Of a stretch of 39,218 nt of DNA, positions 1 to 7,779 are shown in pieces. The position numbers and the translations under genes were made by a program. The notes under the pieces were generated by a model. That model did no database searches, was not told where the DNA came from, and was given only the letters and a program-made list of their open reading frames with translations. The stretch is from Bradyrhizobium vignae (GTDB lineage: Bacteria > Pseudomonadota > Alphaproteobacteria > Rhizobiales > Xanthobacteraceae), in assembly GCF_004114425.1 (NCBI RefSeq), contig NZ_RDQF01000065.1, forward strand, positions 1 through 39,218, written 5' to 3'. Every line of letters starts with the position of its first letter. Position 1 is the stretch's first letter.

Positions 1-119
1 CTGCCGTCGGTCACAACTTCCGCCGCATCCTCGCCTGGCTGAGGGTTCTTTGGTGCCTCTTCCTGGCCACCCTCATCGCAGCCATCAGCGACCGCTCACC
101 GCTGCAATCGGCTTCTTAA
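1..119 (+). CDS. IS transposase, C-terminal end (cut by window edge)
   Basis: An open frame runs in from the window edge (codons from base 3) and stops at TAA 117-119, giving the last 38 residues. They begin AVGHNFRRILAWLR and end PLQSAS. The HNFRxxLxWLR motif resembles the extreme C-terminus of IS5-type DDE transposases, which is the basis of the call. The rest of the gene and the left inverted repeat are outside the window, and I could not identify a right terminal repeat in bases 120-176. It could be a complete element or a relic. Confidence 0.6.
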   Translation, partial: AVGHNFRRILAWLRVLWCLFLATLIAAISDRSPLQSAS

Positions 120-176
120 CGGACGACCAATCAGCGAATTATTGAACATCGACAGCAATGACGGAGTTTGCGGCAC

Positions 177-608
177 TCACCTCCCGATGATCACCCCGAT
201 CACGTTCGGTGCTGCCAGATATTTCTCCTCGATCGCCGCCCGCGCAGCGGCGCGGTTTTCCGGCGTCAGGAGGCCGCGCTTCTCGGCCAGAATCATCCAG
301 CAAAAGCCCCACCAATCGGTCAGCATGCCCGCTTCGCCTATGAGGTCGTAACCCTGCTCGGCTGCGAAGATGCGCGCATGCGCCTCGTCCAGCGTGTCGA
401 GAAACAGATGGTCCTCGGTCGAGAACAGATCGTCGCTGATGTCGTCGATGGTGTAGCCCCAGATCGACTGGCACACCGCGTTGAACTCGCGATCGAACTG
501 GTCGTCATCGACGGCGTAACTCCGTGCCGCCTGATGCAGCCGCGACAGCGAGCGCGCGAAATCGGCGATCCGGGTGAGGGCAAACTGGTCGAAGGCAATG
601 GTGGACAT
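177..608 (-). CDS. Hypothetical protein, 143 aa
   Basis: I do not recognise this family. The protein is soluble, acidic and helical, with no signal peptide or membrane segment. It has a Trp/Cys-rich stretch near residues 112-122 (TDWWGFCWMILAE). The start is supported by GAGGA four bases before the ATG. Codon use matches the neighbours. Its stop lies 58 bases from the IS transposase stop, so the gene sits at the edge of an insertion. It has its own AT-rich upstream region (609-725), which probably holds its promoter. It is likely a real gene of unknown function. Confidence 0.7.
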   Translation of the reverse strand: MSTIAFDQFALTRIADFARSLSRLHQAARSYAVDDDQFDREFNAVCQSIWGYTIDDISDDLFSTEDHLFLDTLDEAHARIFAAEQGYDLIGEAGMLTDWWGFCWMILAEKRGLLTPENRAAARAAIEEKYLAAPNVIGVIIGR

Positions 609-725
609 GTAGTCCTCGCAAAGTCGGACAGACGCTAGATATTGTGTCGGCCATGCGCCGAATCACAATGATATATCAAAGACTTGCTAAAGTGTTCTTA
701 ATTTGTTCCGGACGCGACCCATTCC

Positions 726-1424
726 TCAATAGCAGCGCGAGGCCGCAACGGCGTGGACGCGGCGGTCGCCGAGGATATGGGCGACAAAGCCGTTCTCCGG
801 AAAGATCCTGGCGAAGGCGGCGTCGCGGATGCTGAGGCCGCCGGCATAGGCGCCGAAAGCGGGCATTACGGCACGCATCCCATCGCTGGCGAAGCAGCGG
901 CGCTCCATCGAGCGGCCGCGCGCGGAGACGCGCGCCTTGGGATGCAGATGGCCGGCGATCTCGCCGGCCGCCCCGGTCGGCTCGTGGCGAAAAGTGATGG
1001 GGCCGACCGCAACCTCGCCGGCGACGGTGCCGCCGAGATCGCGCGGCAGGATGGGATCATGATTACCCGAGATCCAGATCCAGTCGCGGCCGGTCTGGAG
1101 TGCGGCGACGGCGTCGCGGTCCTCCGCCGACAGCCGCTCATGCGCGGTGCGGTCGTGAAAACTGTCGCCAAGCGCGATGACGATGCGTGGATCATGGCGG
1201 GAGATGACAGCAGCGAGCCGGCCGAGCGTTGCGATGGTATCGTAAGGCGGCAGCAGCACGCCGCGCGTCGCGAAGCTCGAACCTTTCTCCAGATGCAGGT
1301 CGGAGACGACCAGCAGGCGCTGCTCTTCCCAGAACAGCGCCCCGGAGAGATCGGTGTGGAGTGCGATGCCGGCGACATCCAGTCTGCCTGTCGAAGTAAT
1401 CGATAGCGCAACATGCTCCGTCAT
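726..1424 (-). CDS. pdeM: Ligase-associated DNA damage response endonuclease PdeM (metallophosphoesterase)
   Basis: A calcineurin-like metallophosphoesterase of about 232 aa. The metal-binding motifs appear in order: SDLHLEKGSS (Asp42, His44), GDSFHD (86-91), GNHD (120-123) and GHLH (158-161). This matches the PdeM/MPE family, a manganese-dependent DNA nuclease encoded with an Lhr-type helicase, an ATP-dependent ligase and an MBL exonuclease in many proteobacteria. The helicase gene lies just upstream on the same strand. The frame stays open to 1643, but the extra N-terminus is translated from a palindromic repeat. The ATG at 1424 is therefore preferred, although it lies on the repeat edge with no clear ribosome binding site, so the exact start is uncertain. 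Confidence 0.88.
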   Translation of the reverse strand: MTEHVALSITSTGRLDVAGIALHTDLSGALFWEEQRLLVVSDLHLEKGSSFATRGVLLPPYDTIATLGRLAAVISRHDPRIVIALGDSFHDRTAHERLSAEDRDAVAALQTGRDWIWISGNHDPILPRDLGGTVAGEVAVGPITFRHEPTGAAGEIAGHLHPKARVSARGRSMERRCFASDGMRAVMPAFGAYAGGLSIRDAAFARIFPENGFVAHILGDRRVHAVAASRCY

Positions 1425-1546
1425 GGCCGGGCTTGTCCCGCCTGCGCCGCCGAAGCCGCTTCGGCGCGGCGAAGGCCCGGCAATCCACGTTCTTGCGGCA
1501 GCAAAGACGTGGATGCCCGGGTCAAGCCCGGGCATGACGATGTGGA
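1419..1546. repeat. Intergenic palindromic repeat between helicase and pdeM
   Basis: The right part holds a perfect inverted repeat, TGCCCGGG (1514-1521) and CCCGGGCA (1527-1534), with loop TCAAG. The left edge carries a related half-unit (tcatggccgggcttgtcccg). Together they form a compound element of about 125 bp. The same hairpin core recurs at 13675-13695 and, shortened, at 26138-26160. Such units are frequent between genes in Bradyrhizobium-type genomes. The left edge supplies the likely start codon of pdeM. Confidence 0.7.
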
Positions 1547-1575
1547 TGGGATTGCGCGCCTCACCGGCAAATTCT

Positions 1576-4152
1576 CTACGACATCGCTTCCTTAACGAGT
1601 TCGTCGGCAGCTTCCGCCAACAATTCGTCTGCAGCCTCGCCATAGACTGACTCGCGGCCGATTTCCAGCATCACGGGGACCGCCAGCGGAGAGACGTGGT
1701 CGAGTTCCCGGTGCGTGATGCGGCCCTGGATGCGTATCAGCATGTCGCCGAGGCGGCGCAGGTCGAGCAGGCCCGTGGCGGCATCGGCGCGTGCGGCTCG
1801 GAGCAGGACGTGATCGGCCTGGTGCTTGCGCAGCACGTCATAGACGAGATCGGTCGAGAACAGCACCTGGCGGCGGCTTTTCTCTTCGCCGGTGTGGCGC
1901 CGCGCGATCAGGCCGGAGATGATCGCGCAATTGCGGAACGTGCGCTTCATCAGCGCGGATTCGGCGAGCCAGGCTTCGAGATCGTCGCCGAGCATGTCGG
2001 GGGCGAACAGCGCATTGAGGTCGATCCGATTGTTGCGGATCATGAAGGAGAGGTCGCCAAGTCCCCAGATCGCCACCGCATATTCGTTGGCGACGAAGCC
2101 GAGCGGCCGCGCGCGGGCGCGCTCCAGCCGCCGCGTCAGCAGCATGCCGAGGGTCTGGTGCGCGAGGCGGCCTTCGAAAGGATAGCAGACGAGATAGTGC
2201 TTGTTGGCGCGCGGAAAGCTCTCGACCAGGAGCTCGCGCACTGCGGGCACGCGCGAAACATCCTTCTGCAGCGACAGCCAATCGCGCACCTGCTCCGGCA
2301 AGCCGCCCCATGCGCGGCCATCATCGAGCAGGCGGCGGACGCGCTCGGCGAGATAGGTCGACAACGGGAATTTGCCGCCCATATACGAGGGCACTTTCGG
2401 ATCCTTGTCGTACGCACGCGAGACATAGACCTGATCCTCGACCAGCGTCTCGTAGCGCACCACTTCGCCTGAGAACACGAAGGTGTCGCCGGGGCTGAGG
2501 CCCTCGATGAAGGCCTCCTCGATCTCACCGAGCAGCCTGCCGCCGCGCGCGATCACGCCGGTCGAGCCCGTACCGCCGCCGCGGGAGCGCACCAGGCGCA
2601 CCTTCAGCATGTCGTCCTCGACGATGGTGCCGACATTCAGCCTGTAGCTCTGCCGCACCCTGGGATTGGCGACGCGCCAGCGGCCTTCCTCGTCCTGCTT
2701 GATGCGGGCGAAGCGCTCATAGGTCTTCAGCGCGTAGCCGCCGGAGGCGACGAAATCGACGACGTCGTCGAAATCCTGCCGCGACAGATCGGCGTAAGGC
2801 GCGGCGGTGCGCACTTCGTCGTAGAGCTCGTCGGAAAAGAACGGCTCGCCGCAGGCGCAGCCGAGCACGTGCTGCGCCAGCACGTCGAGTGCACCCGTGC
2901 GCAAGGGCGGCGTGTCCTGCGCATTCTCGGCGATCGCATCGATGGCGACGCGGCATTCCAGCACCTCGAAGCGGTTGGCCGGCACCAGCACGGCGCGGGA
3001 GGCTTCGTCGAGGCGATGATTGGCGCGGCCGATGCGCTGCATCAGGCGCGAAGAGCCCTTGGGCGCGCCGATATTGACCACCAGATCGACGTCGCCCCAG
3101 TCGACGCCGAGATCGAGCGAGGAGGTGCAGACCACGCCGCGCAGTCGACCCGCCGACATGGCGTCCTCGACCTTGCGGCGCTGTGCGACGTCGAGCGAGC
3201 CGTGATGCAGCGCGATGGCAAGGCCATCGTCGTTCATGCTCCAGAGATGCTGGAACAGCATCTCGGCCTGGCTGCGGGTGTTGACGAAGACCAGCGTGGT
3301 CTTGTTGGCCTTGATCAGCTCGTAGATCTCGGGGAGCGCGTGGCGCGCGCTGTGGCCGGCCCAGGGCAGCCGCTCGCGCGTATCGAGCATCTCGACCACG
3401 GGCGGCGCGGCACCGCCGGCCATGACGATATCGGCGGCGACTTCCCGGCCTTCGGGCTGCGGCACCAGGAAGCGCGCGAGCTGCTCCGGCTCGGCTACGG
3501 TTGCCGACAGGCCGATCGCGCGCATTTGCGGCGCGAGGCGCCACAGCCGCGCCAGCCCGAGCGAGAGCAGATCGCCGCGCTTGGACGTCACCAGCGCATG
3601 CAGCTCGTCGAGCACGATGCGCTTCAGGGAGGAAAACAGGAACGGTGCGTCGTCGGAGGAGAGCAGCAGCGCGAGCTGCTCGGGCGTCGTCAGCAACACG
3701 TCCGGCGGATAGCGCCGCTGCCGCTGGCGCCGCGACACCGGCGTGTCGCCGGTGCGGGTCTCGACCTTGATCGGCAGCGCCATCTCCGCGATCGGCCGCT
3801 CCAAATTGCGCGCGATGTCGACGGCGAGCGCCTTCAGCGGCGAGATGTACAGGGTGTGCAGGCCACCGCTGCGCTGCACGTTGCGCCCGGTGGAGACGAG
3901 ACTCTTCTTCGCGCCCGCATCTCGTGTCGCGGGCTGCGCCGAAAGCTCCACCAGCGTCGGCAGAAACCCCGCAAGCGTCTTGCCGGCGCCGGTCGGCGCA
4001 ATCAAGAGCGCCGAACGGTCGTCGCGCGCCTTCTCCAGCAGCGCCAATTGATGCGCGCGCGGCGACCAGCCGCGGGCTGCGAACCACGCCTGGAAGCGAT
4101 CCGGCAGCAGCGCGGCCGGCTCGGCCGATGTTTGGAGAATACGGGGCGGCAC
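1576..4152 (-). CDS. Ligase-associated DEXH-box DNA helicase (Lhr-type)
   Basis: A superfamily 2 helicase of 858 aa. Visible motifs: Walker A APTGAGKT (52-59), DELH (182-185), SAT (216-218), the second RecA lobe with FVNTRSQAE (289-297), SSLDLGVDWGD (344-354) and motif VI QRIGRANHR (372-380), followed by a long Lhr-type C-terminal region. This is the Lhr-Core helicase of the ligase-associated repair set (Exo, ligase, helicase, PdeM), an ATP-dependent 3'-5' DNA translocase thought to act in DNA repair. A short basic insert (about residues 77-95) separates motifs I and Ia. The gene begins with GTG and has only a weak ribosome binding site. pdeM follows 151 bases downstream. The partner ligase and exonuclease lie about 19 kb away instead of next door. 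Confidence 0.93.
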   Translation of the reverse strand: MPPRILQTSAEPAALLPDRFQAWFAARGWSPRAHQLALLEKARDDRSALLIAPTGAGKTLAGFLPTLVELSAQPATRDAGAKKSLVSTGRNVQRSGGLHTLYISPLKALAVDIARNLERPIAEMALPIKVETRTGDTPVSRRQRQRRYPPDVLLTTPEQLALLLSSDDAPFLFSSLKRIVLDELHALVTSKRGDLLSLGLARLWRLAPQMRAIGLSATVAEPEQLARFLVPQPEGREVAADIVMAGGAAPPVVEMLDTRERLPWAGHSARHALPEIYELIKANKTTLVFVNTRSQAEMLFQHLWSMNDDGLAIALHHGSLDVAQRRKVEDAMSAGRLRGVVCTSSLDLGVDWGDVDLVVNIGAPKGSSRLMQRIGRANHRLDEASRAVLVPANRFEVLECRVAIDAIAENAQDTPPLRTGALDVLAQHVLGCACGEPFFSDELYDEVRTAAPYADLSRQDFDDVVDFVASGGYALKTYERFARIKQDEEGRWRVANPRVRQSYRLNVGTIVEDDMLKVRLVRSRGGGTGSTGVIARGGRLLGEIEEAFIEGLSPGDTFVFSGEVVRYETLVEDQVYVSRAYDKDPKVPSYMGGKFPLSTYLAERVRRLLDDGRAWGGLPEQVRDWLSLQKDVSRVPAVRELLVESFPRANKHYLVCYPFEGRLAHQTLGMLLTRRLERARARPLGFVANEYAVAIWGLGDLSFMIRNNRIDLNALFAPDMLGDDLEAWLAESALMKRTFRNCAIISGLIARRHTGEEKSRRQVLFSTDLVYDVLRKHQADHVLLRAARADAATGLLDLRRLGDMLIRIQGRITHRELDHVSPLAVPVMLEIGRESVYGEAADELLAEAADELVKEAMS

Positions 4153-4228
4153 GGCATGACAGGTAAGCCGCAGGAGCGGATTCGTCGAGGGGTGGCCCTT
4201 CCCGCCTGCGCGAGAAGGGCCAGAGGTC

Positions 4229-4594
4229 TCACGCCCCGGTCGGCACCTGGTCCAGAAATCCGGTCACGCTGCTGATGCGCCCGTCCCTCAGCACGGCAAA
4301 ATCGGTGCCTTTGATCGGGCTGTCGGCGCCGTCAGGACCAAGTCCCCACGAGAAGCGGATGTGGTCGCCGTAGCCGTCGGGCTCGCCGATCAGCTTGAAT
4401 TTGAAATCGGGAAAGCGCTGCTGCACGCCGGCGATCAGCGCCTCGATGCCGTCGCGGCCGTCACCCTTCATCACGGGATCGACATAGCGCGCATCCGTCG
4501 TCCAGCTTTCGCTGAGCAGTTCGCGGCGACGACCTGCCGTGCGTTCGTTCCAGAGCTCGACATAGCGGCAGGCGATGGTGTTGGGATCAGTCAT
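4229..4594 (-). CDS. SnoaL-like / NTF2-family protein
   Basis: A 121-aa cystatin-like (NTF2 fold) protein. The N-terminal helix (RYVELWNERTAGRR), the central YVDPVMKGDGRDGIEALI and the C-terminal sheet ending VTGFLDQVP fit the SnoaL-like / nuclear transport factor 2 group. These small cone-shaped proteins act as isomerases, dehydratases or ligand binders, and the substrate cannot be deduced here. AAGGAG six bases before the ATG fixes the start. It lies downstream of the ridA-type gene on the same strand, separated by a strong hairpin at 4647-4693. Confidence 0.82.
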   Translation of the reverse strand: MTDPNTIACRYVELWNERTAGRRRELLSESWTTDARYVDPVMKGDGRDGIEALIAGVQQRFPDFKFKLIGEPDGYGDHIRFSWGLGPDGADSPIKGTDFAVLRDGRISSVTGFLDQVPTGA

Positions 4595-4646
4595 GATGTG
4601 CTCCTTCGATGGCGCCGTATTGTCCGGCTGACCCGACTATCGAAGG

Positions 4647-4693
4647 TTCACGCGCGTTGATCGATTACCTCGGAGGTCATCAACGCGCGTGAA
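4647..4693 (-). terminator. 15-bp perfect inverted repeat between ridA-type and SnoaL-type genes
   Basis: TTCACGCGCGTTGAT (4647-4661) and its exact reverse complement (4679-4693) flank 17 bases that contain a second small hairpin (ACCTC-G-GAGGT, 4667-4677). It starts 12 bases after the RidA stop codon on the minus strand. Position and strength suggest a transcription terminator or a processing hairpin. There is no U-tract, so an insertion-type repeat or a dyad operator remains possible. Confidence 0.5.
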
Positions 4694-4705
4694 GTTCTCG
4701 CGACA

Positions 4706-5056
4706 TCACTTCGCCGCGGTCACCATGATCTCGACCGTGTATTGCGGGGCCGCCAGCTTGGCCTCGACGGTGGCGCGCGCGGGGGTGTTGCCGGGCGACA
4801 CCCAGGCGTCCCACACCGCGTTCATCTCGCCGAAGGTCTTCATGTCGGTGATGTAGATCGTGGCGGACAGCAGCTTCGATTTGTCGGTGCCGGCCTTGGC
4901 GAGGTGGCCGTCGATGGTCGCCAGGATGTCCTGGGTTTGCTTCGTGACGCTTTCGCCGGCCGCCTTGTTGGCGACGACGCCGGCGAGATAGACGGTGTTG
5001 CCGTGCACGACGACCTGGCTCATGCGCGGGCCGGTTTCAAAACGCTGAATGCTCAT
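4706..5056 (-). CDS. RidA family protein (YjgF/YER057c/UK114)
   Basis: A 116-aa protein of the RidA superfamily. RidA members form trimers that hydrolyse reactive enamine/imine intermediates released by PLP enzymes. Typical features are the N-terminal strand with YLAGVVANKA, the helix QTQDILATIDGHLAKAGTDKS, the strand SATIYITDM, and the C-terminal PARATVEAKLAAPQYTVEIMVTAAK. The Arg in PARATVEA is at the position used for carboxylate binding in RidA. The ATG at 5056 has AGGAG about eight bases upstream; the longer open frame to 5131 is unsupported. It appears monocistronic or weakly linked to the SnoaL-like gene. Confidence 0.9.
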   Translation of the reverse strand: MSIQRFETGPRMSQVVVHGNTVYLAGVVANKAAGESVTKQTQDILATIDGHLAKAGTDKSKLLSATIYITDMKTFGEMNAVWDAWVSPGNTPARATVEAKLAAPQYTVEIMVTAAK

Positions 5057-5120
5057 TGGGGATCTCCTGGTGGAATGGCGGCCCTGTCTAGCCCAGCGAT
5101 TTGCGGCGAGCCACCCCTGA

Positions 5121-5147
5121 CACGCATGCATTGCCTGGCACGCATGC
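5121..5147. promoter_or_regulatory. Two direct repeats CACGCATGC upstream of the RidA gene
   Basis: CACGCATGC occurs at 5121-5129 and again at 5139-5147, 18 bases start to start. Each copy contains the palindrome GCATGC. They sit about 65-90 bases upstream of the RidA start, in the short gap to the esterase gene. Spacing and place would suit a regulator site, but no known factor is assigned. Confidence 0.3.
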
Positions 5148-5152
5148 GTCGT

Positions 5153-6097
5153 TCACGGAAACTGACTGAAGAACGTCCAGATCGTTTCGGCGCCGTCGAT
5201 GTCGCCGTTTTGCGGTCCGAGCAGGCTCCTGGCGACCTTCGGGAAGCGGGCATCCGGAGCAAAGCCGGGCATGCGGTGGCCGCCATGGTTGATGCGATAG
5301 AGCACGACGTCGTGCCCAGTCGGGCAGCGCGAGCTGATCCGTGTCACTGTGGACTGGTCTGCGGGCGCCCTGTCGGGCAGGTCGGTCACCCCGGCATCAT
5401 CGGTCTCGCAGCCATTGAGCCTGCGCCAGAACGCCAGCGTCTCCTCGGTCGACCAGAACCCGTCCGCGGCAAAATAGCTCGATCCGTGTCCGCCCTCGTA
5501 GGGCACCAGCGGGTCGGCCGTGCCGTTCATGAGCAGCATCGGCAGCGGCCGCGACGGATGGCAGGTGACGGCAGCCTCATCGGTGAGATTCATGATCACG
5601 CTCGCAGCGGCCGCGAACAGATCGGCCCGGGCGCAAGCGAGCGTCATTGCCATGGCGCCGCCATTGGAGATGCCGGTGACATAAACGCGCTTCGGGTCGG
5701 CCGTGCCGTCGGCCACCAGCTTCTCGACGAGTTTTGTGATGAACGCGACGTCGTCGGTGCCCTCGGGTGGGCCGCGCAGCGCGGGCCCCGCCTTGGTCCT
5801 CGCATCGGCCCAGGCGTGATTGAGTCCGTCCGGAAAGACAACGGCCAGACCCTCGCGCCTGGCAAGCTGCGGCCAGGCCGTCCGCGCGACCATGTCGGCG
5901 CCACGCTGCGTCTTACCATGCAGCACGATCACCAGCGGTGCGGGCTTTTTCGCCGGCAATTGCGCGGTGTAGGAGCGCTTCACGCCGTTAACATCGACGG
6001 TGTCCGCCCATGCAGGCGAGAAGCAGCAGATCACCGCCAACCAGAACAGGGCAACGTGCAAGGCGCGTCGTATCATCCAGGCCATGATCGGTATCAT
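5153..6097 (-). CDS. Secreted alpha/beta-hydrolase, PHB depolymerase / feruloyl esterase (LpqC-like) family
   Basis: A 314-aa hydrolase with an N-terminal signal peptide (about residues 1-31, cleavage after PAWA), so it is probably periplasmic or secreted. LVIVLHG (55-61) forms the oxyanion region. GISNG (142-146) gives the nucleophile Ser144, NGTADPLVPY (191-200) the acid Asp195, and NHGGHRMPG (270-278) the catalytic His. This order matches the poly(3-hydroxybutyrate) depolymerase / feruloyl esterase group. No PHB-binding domain is present, so a small ester or oligomer substrate is more likely than native polymer. It is divergent from the PAS-HTH regulator gene at 6283, which may control it; that link is inference. 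Confidence 0.85.
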   Translation of the reverse strand: MIPIMAWMIRRALHVALFWLAVICCFSPAWADTVDVNGVKRSYTAQLPAKKPAPLVIVLHGKTQRGADMVARTAWPQLARREGLAVVFPDGLNHAWADARTKAGPALRGPPEGTDDVAFITKLVEKLVADGTADPKRVYVTGISNGGAMAMTLACARADLFAAAASVIMNLTDEAAVTCHPSRPLPMLLMNGTADPLVPYEGGHGSSYFAADGFWSTEETLAFWRRLNGCETDDAGVTDLPDRAPADQSTVTRISSRCPTGHDVVLYRINHGGHRMPGFAPDARFPKVARSLLGPQNGDIDGAETIWTFFSQFP

Positions 6098-6178
6098 CGA
6101 TGGCGTTTGGCCGGTTCGACGCCAACCAAGTTCAAGATTTCGGCGCGAACGTCGACCACATGTATATACCGCCTGATG

Positions 6179-6193
6179 GCATAAATATTATGC
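6179..6193. promoter_or_regulatory. AT-rich palindrome between divergent esterase and PAS-HTH genes
   Basis: GCATAA-ATA-TTATGC is a perfect 6+6 palindrome in the middle of the 185-bp divergent intergenic region. This region is far more AT-rich than its surroundings. It is a plausible operator for the adjacent HTH regulator or for another factor. No matching second site was found in the window. Confidence 0.35.
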
Positions 6194-6282
6194 AGCAATC
6201 GCGAATTGAGCTGCGTGAACGAGCGATGTAATATAGACTGCAATTATTAGTTGAGACTTAATTTTCACGACGGGGGGCTGAA

Positions 6283-7287
6283 TTGCGCCACCTGGAGAGC
6301 TACCTCGACCCTTCGGAGATACTTCGTCTTTTTGAAGAAAAATTTGGGACCGGCGTCTGGCACTGCGATGCTGAAGGCCGGATGCAGTGGTCGCGTGGCT
6401 TTTACGGCCTGCTGGGACTCGATCCCCATACCGTCGCGCCCAGCTATGCGGAAATCGAGAGACGAATTCATCCGGAGGATCGCCGTCCGCAGCGCGATCC
6501 ACGCGGATTCGCGTTCGACCGGTCTTTGCTCGACGGCGAGTTTCGCATCATCCGGCCGAATCGTGCGCTGCGCTGGCTCCGCATCCAGTCCGAGACTTTT
6601 TTGAACTCCGCCGGCGAGCCGGAATGCGTGGTCGGCGTTGCCATCGACATCACCGAACATCGCAGATCGCTGCAGCCTCTCAAGATGGATGCGGATCGCT
6701 ACGCGGCGCTGACGCAGGTCGCAGGCGGACTGCTGTGGGTCGGCAGCCAGGATGGCCGGATTACCGCGCTTTTGAACGCGGAGAACCAGCCGGACGCACA
6801 CCGGTTTTTCGGCAAAGGCTGGCTCGACCTGCTTCCCGAAGAGGAGCGCGAAACGGCCTTGCGGATCTGGGCGGCCGCCGCCGAAACGGGACAGCCCTAC
6901 GATGTCGAGCATCGACTGCGCCAGTCCGACGGCTCCTACCGCTGGTACCATTGCAGGGCTGTGCCGGTCCCGGACGCGGATGGCGGTATTCGGGAGTGGT
7001 TGGGAATCTCCACGGACGTGCACGAGGGGCGGCTCTCGGCCCAGCACGTCTCGACGTCGAGGTTGACCGGTGCGCAATTGCGCGCGGCCCGCGGCATGCT
7101 GAACTGGTCGGTGAAACAGCTCGCCGCGCGAACCGGCGTTTCTGCCGCCGTGATTCGCCGGCTTGAGGAGCAGAACGGTCTCTTGCGGCTGCCCGACGAG
7201 ACATTGACGAGCCTTCGCGACACGCTCTCGTCCGCGGGCATCGAGTTCATCTTCGGAGCCGGAAAACCTGGCGTGAGGCCAAGATGA
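6283..7287 (+). CDS. PAS-PAS sensor protein with C-terminal XRE-like helix-turn-helix
   Basis: A 334-aa protein with two PAS domains: residues about 15-125 (GVWHCDAEGRMQWSRGFYG, then a PAC-like VGVAIDITEH) and about 138-255 (second PAC ending LGISTDVHE). A compact helix-turn-helix follows from 261 (LTGAQLRAARGMLNWSVKQL). That C-terminal module normally occurs as a stand-alone small rhizobial XRE regulator ending in a GIEFIFG-type strand. There is no kinase or GGDEF domain, so it looks like a one-component sensor/transcription regulator. The start must be TTG at 6283: an in-frame stop lies at 6259, no ATG/GTG occurs before residue 33, and a G-rich ribosome binding site (6271-6277) precedes it. 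The ligand is unknown. Confidence 0.85.
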   Translation: MRHLESYLDPSEILRLFEEKFGTGVWHCDAEGRMQWSRGFYGLLGLDPHTVAPSYAEIERRIHPEDRRPQRDPRGFAFDRSLLDGEFRIIRPNRALRWLRIQSETFLNSAGEPECVVGVAIDITEHRRSLQPLKMDADRYAALTQVAGGLLWVGSQDGRITALLNAENQPDAHRFFGKGWLDLLPEEERETALRIWAAAAETGQPYDVEHRLRQSDGSYRWYHCRAVPVPDADGGIREWLGISTDVHEGRLSAQHVSTSRLTGAQLRAARGMLNWSVKQLAARTGVSAAVIRRLEEQNGLLRLPDETLTSLRDTLSSAGIEFIFGAGKPGVRPR

Positions 7288-7779
7288 TCGTCACGCCGCC
7301 AATCGCGGTGGCGATCGATATTTGCGCAGGCCGAATGAGATGCTTCGCACCTGTTTTGATGGTGGCGCAGCGCTCTGTCGATGGAGACGCAAAAAGCCGG
7401 CAAGCCCTGCGTCTTGCCGGCTGCGGAAGTAGCGCGCAATTTTTGCGCGTTGAGAGAGCTTGCGAACAAATTTTTCTTAATGCCGCAATAAGCAATTTTG
7501 GTCACCTTGTCGGCACACGTCCAAGTCAGAATCGAAAGGACGTGAAACTGACGGTAGTAGCGGGTAGCGGGGCGCTGCATCATCGTCCGGATTGCTCGAG
7601 CGGCGCGCGCTTCGATCTGTCCGGGATCATTGCCAGCCGAGCACGCCAATGCGCGGCACGATGGGGTATCGCCCAATCCGGTCACGTCAAACGACCGTGC
7701 CCGTCTGCGGCATCGTTCGCGCGGGAATTTTCATGCGACGTCTTTAGGCCTGAAGCCCATAACTTCGGAGTGTTTGCCA
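7288..7779. other. Intergenic region with hairpins, no convincing gene
   Basis: These 492 bases separate the PAS-HTH gene from the chemotaxis gene. No open frame has family-like content. The region holds an intrinsic-terminator hairpin reading on the minus strand (7395-7422), a CGCGCAA-TTT-TTGCGCG palindrome (7433-7449), an AT-rich tract (7463-7500) and an inverted pair CACGTCC/GGACGTG (7516-7544). A small RNA or the promoter of the chemotaxis gene could lie here. Confidence 0.5.
7395..7422 (-). terminator. Intrinsic terminator reading on the minus strand, without an upstream gene
   Basis: AGCCGGCAAG (7395-7404) and CTTGCCGGCT (7413-7422) form a perfect 10-bp stem with an 8-base loop. On the minus strand the stem is followed by a run of T (the AAAAA at 7391-7395 on the plus strand). 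This is a classical Rho-independent terminator, yet no minus-strand protein gene ends near it, which suggests a non-coding transcript. Confidence 0.65.

Noticed and set aside
1425..1643. N-terminal extension of PdeM
   Set aside because: The extra 73 residues are translated from a palindromic repeat (containing the VMPGLDPGIH-type peptide seen in many unrelated rhizobial frames) and from the helicase end.
2869..4275. Long plus-strand open frame (468 codons) across the helicase gene
   Set aside because: It is the antisense shadow of the GC-rich helicase gene; it has His/Arg/Gln-rich low-complexity content and no domain.
7630..7779. Upstream extension of the chemoreceptor
   Set aside because: The 50 extra residues are hydrophilic and lack family likeness; GTG 7780 has a good ribosome binding site and directly precedes the first membrane helix.
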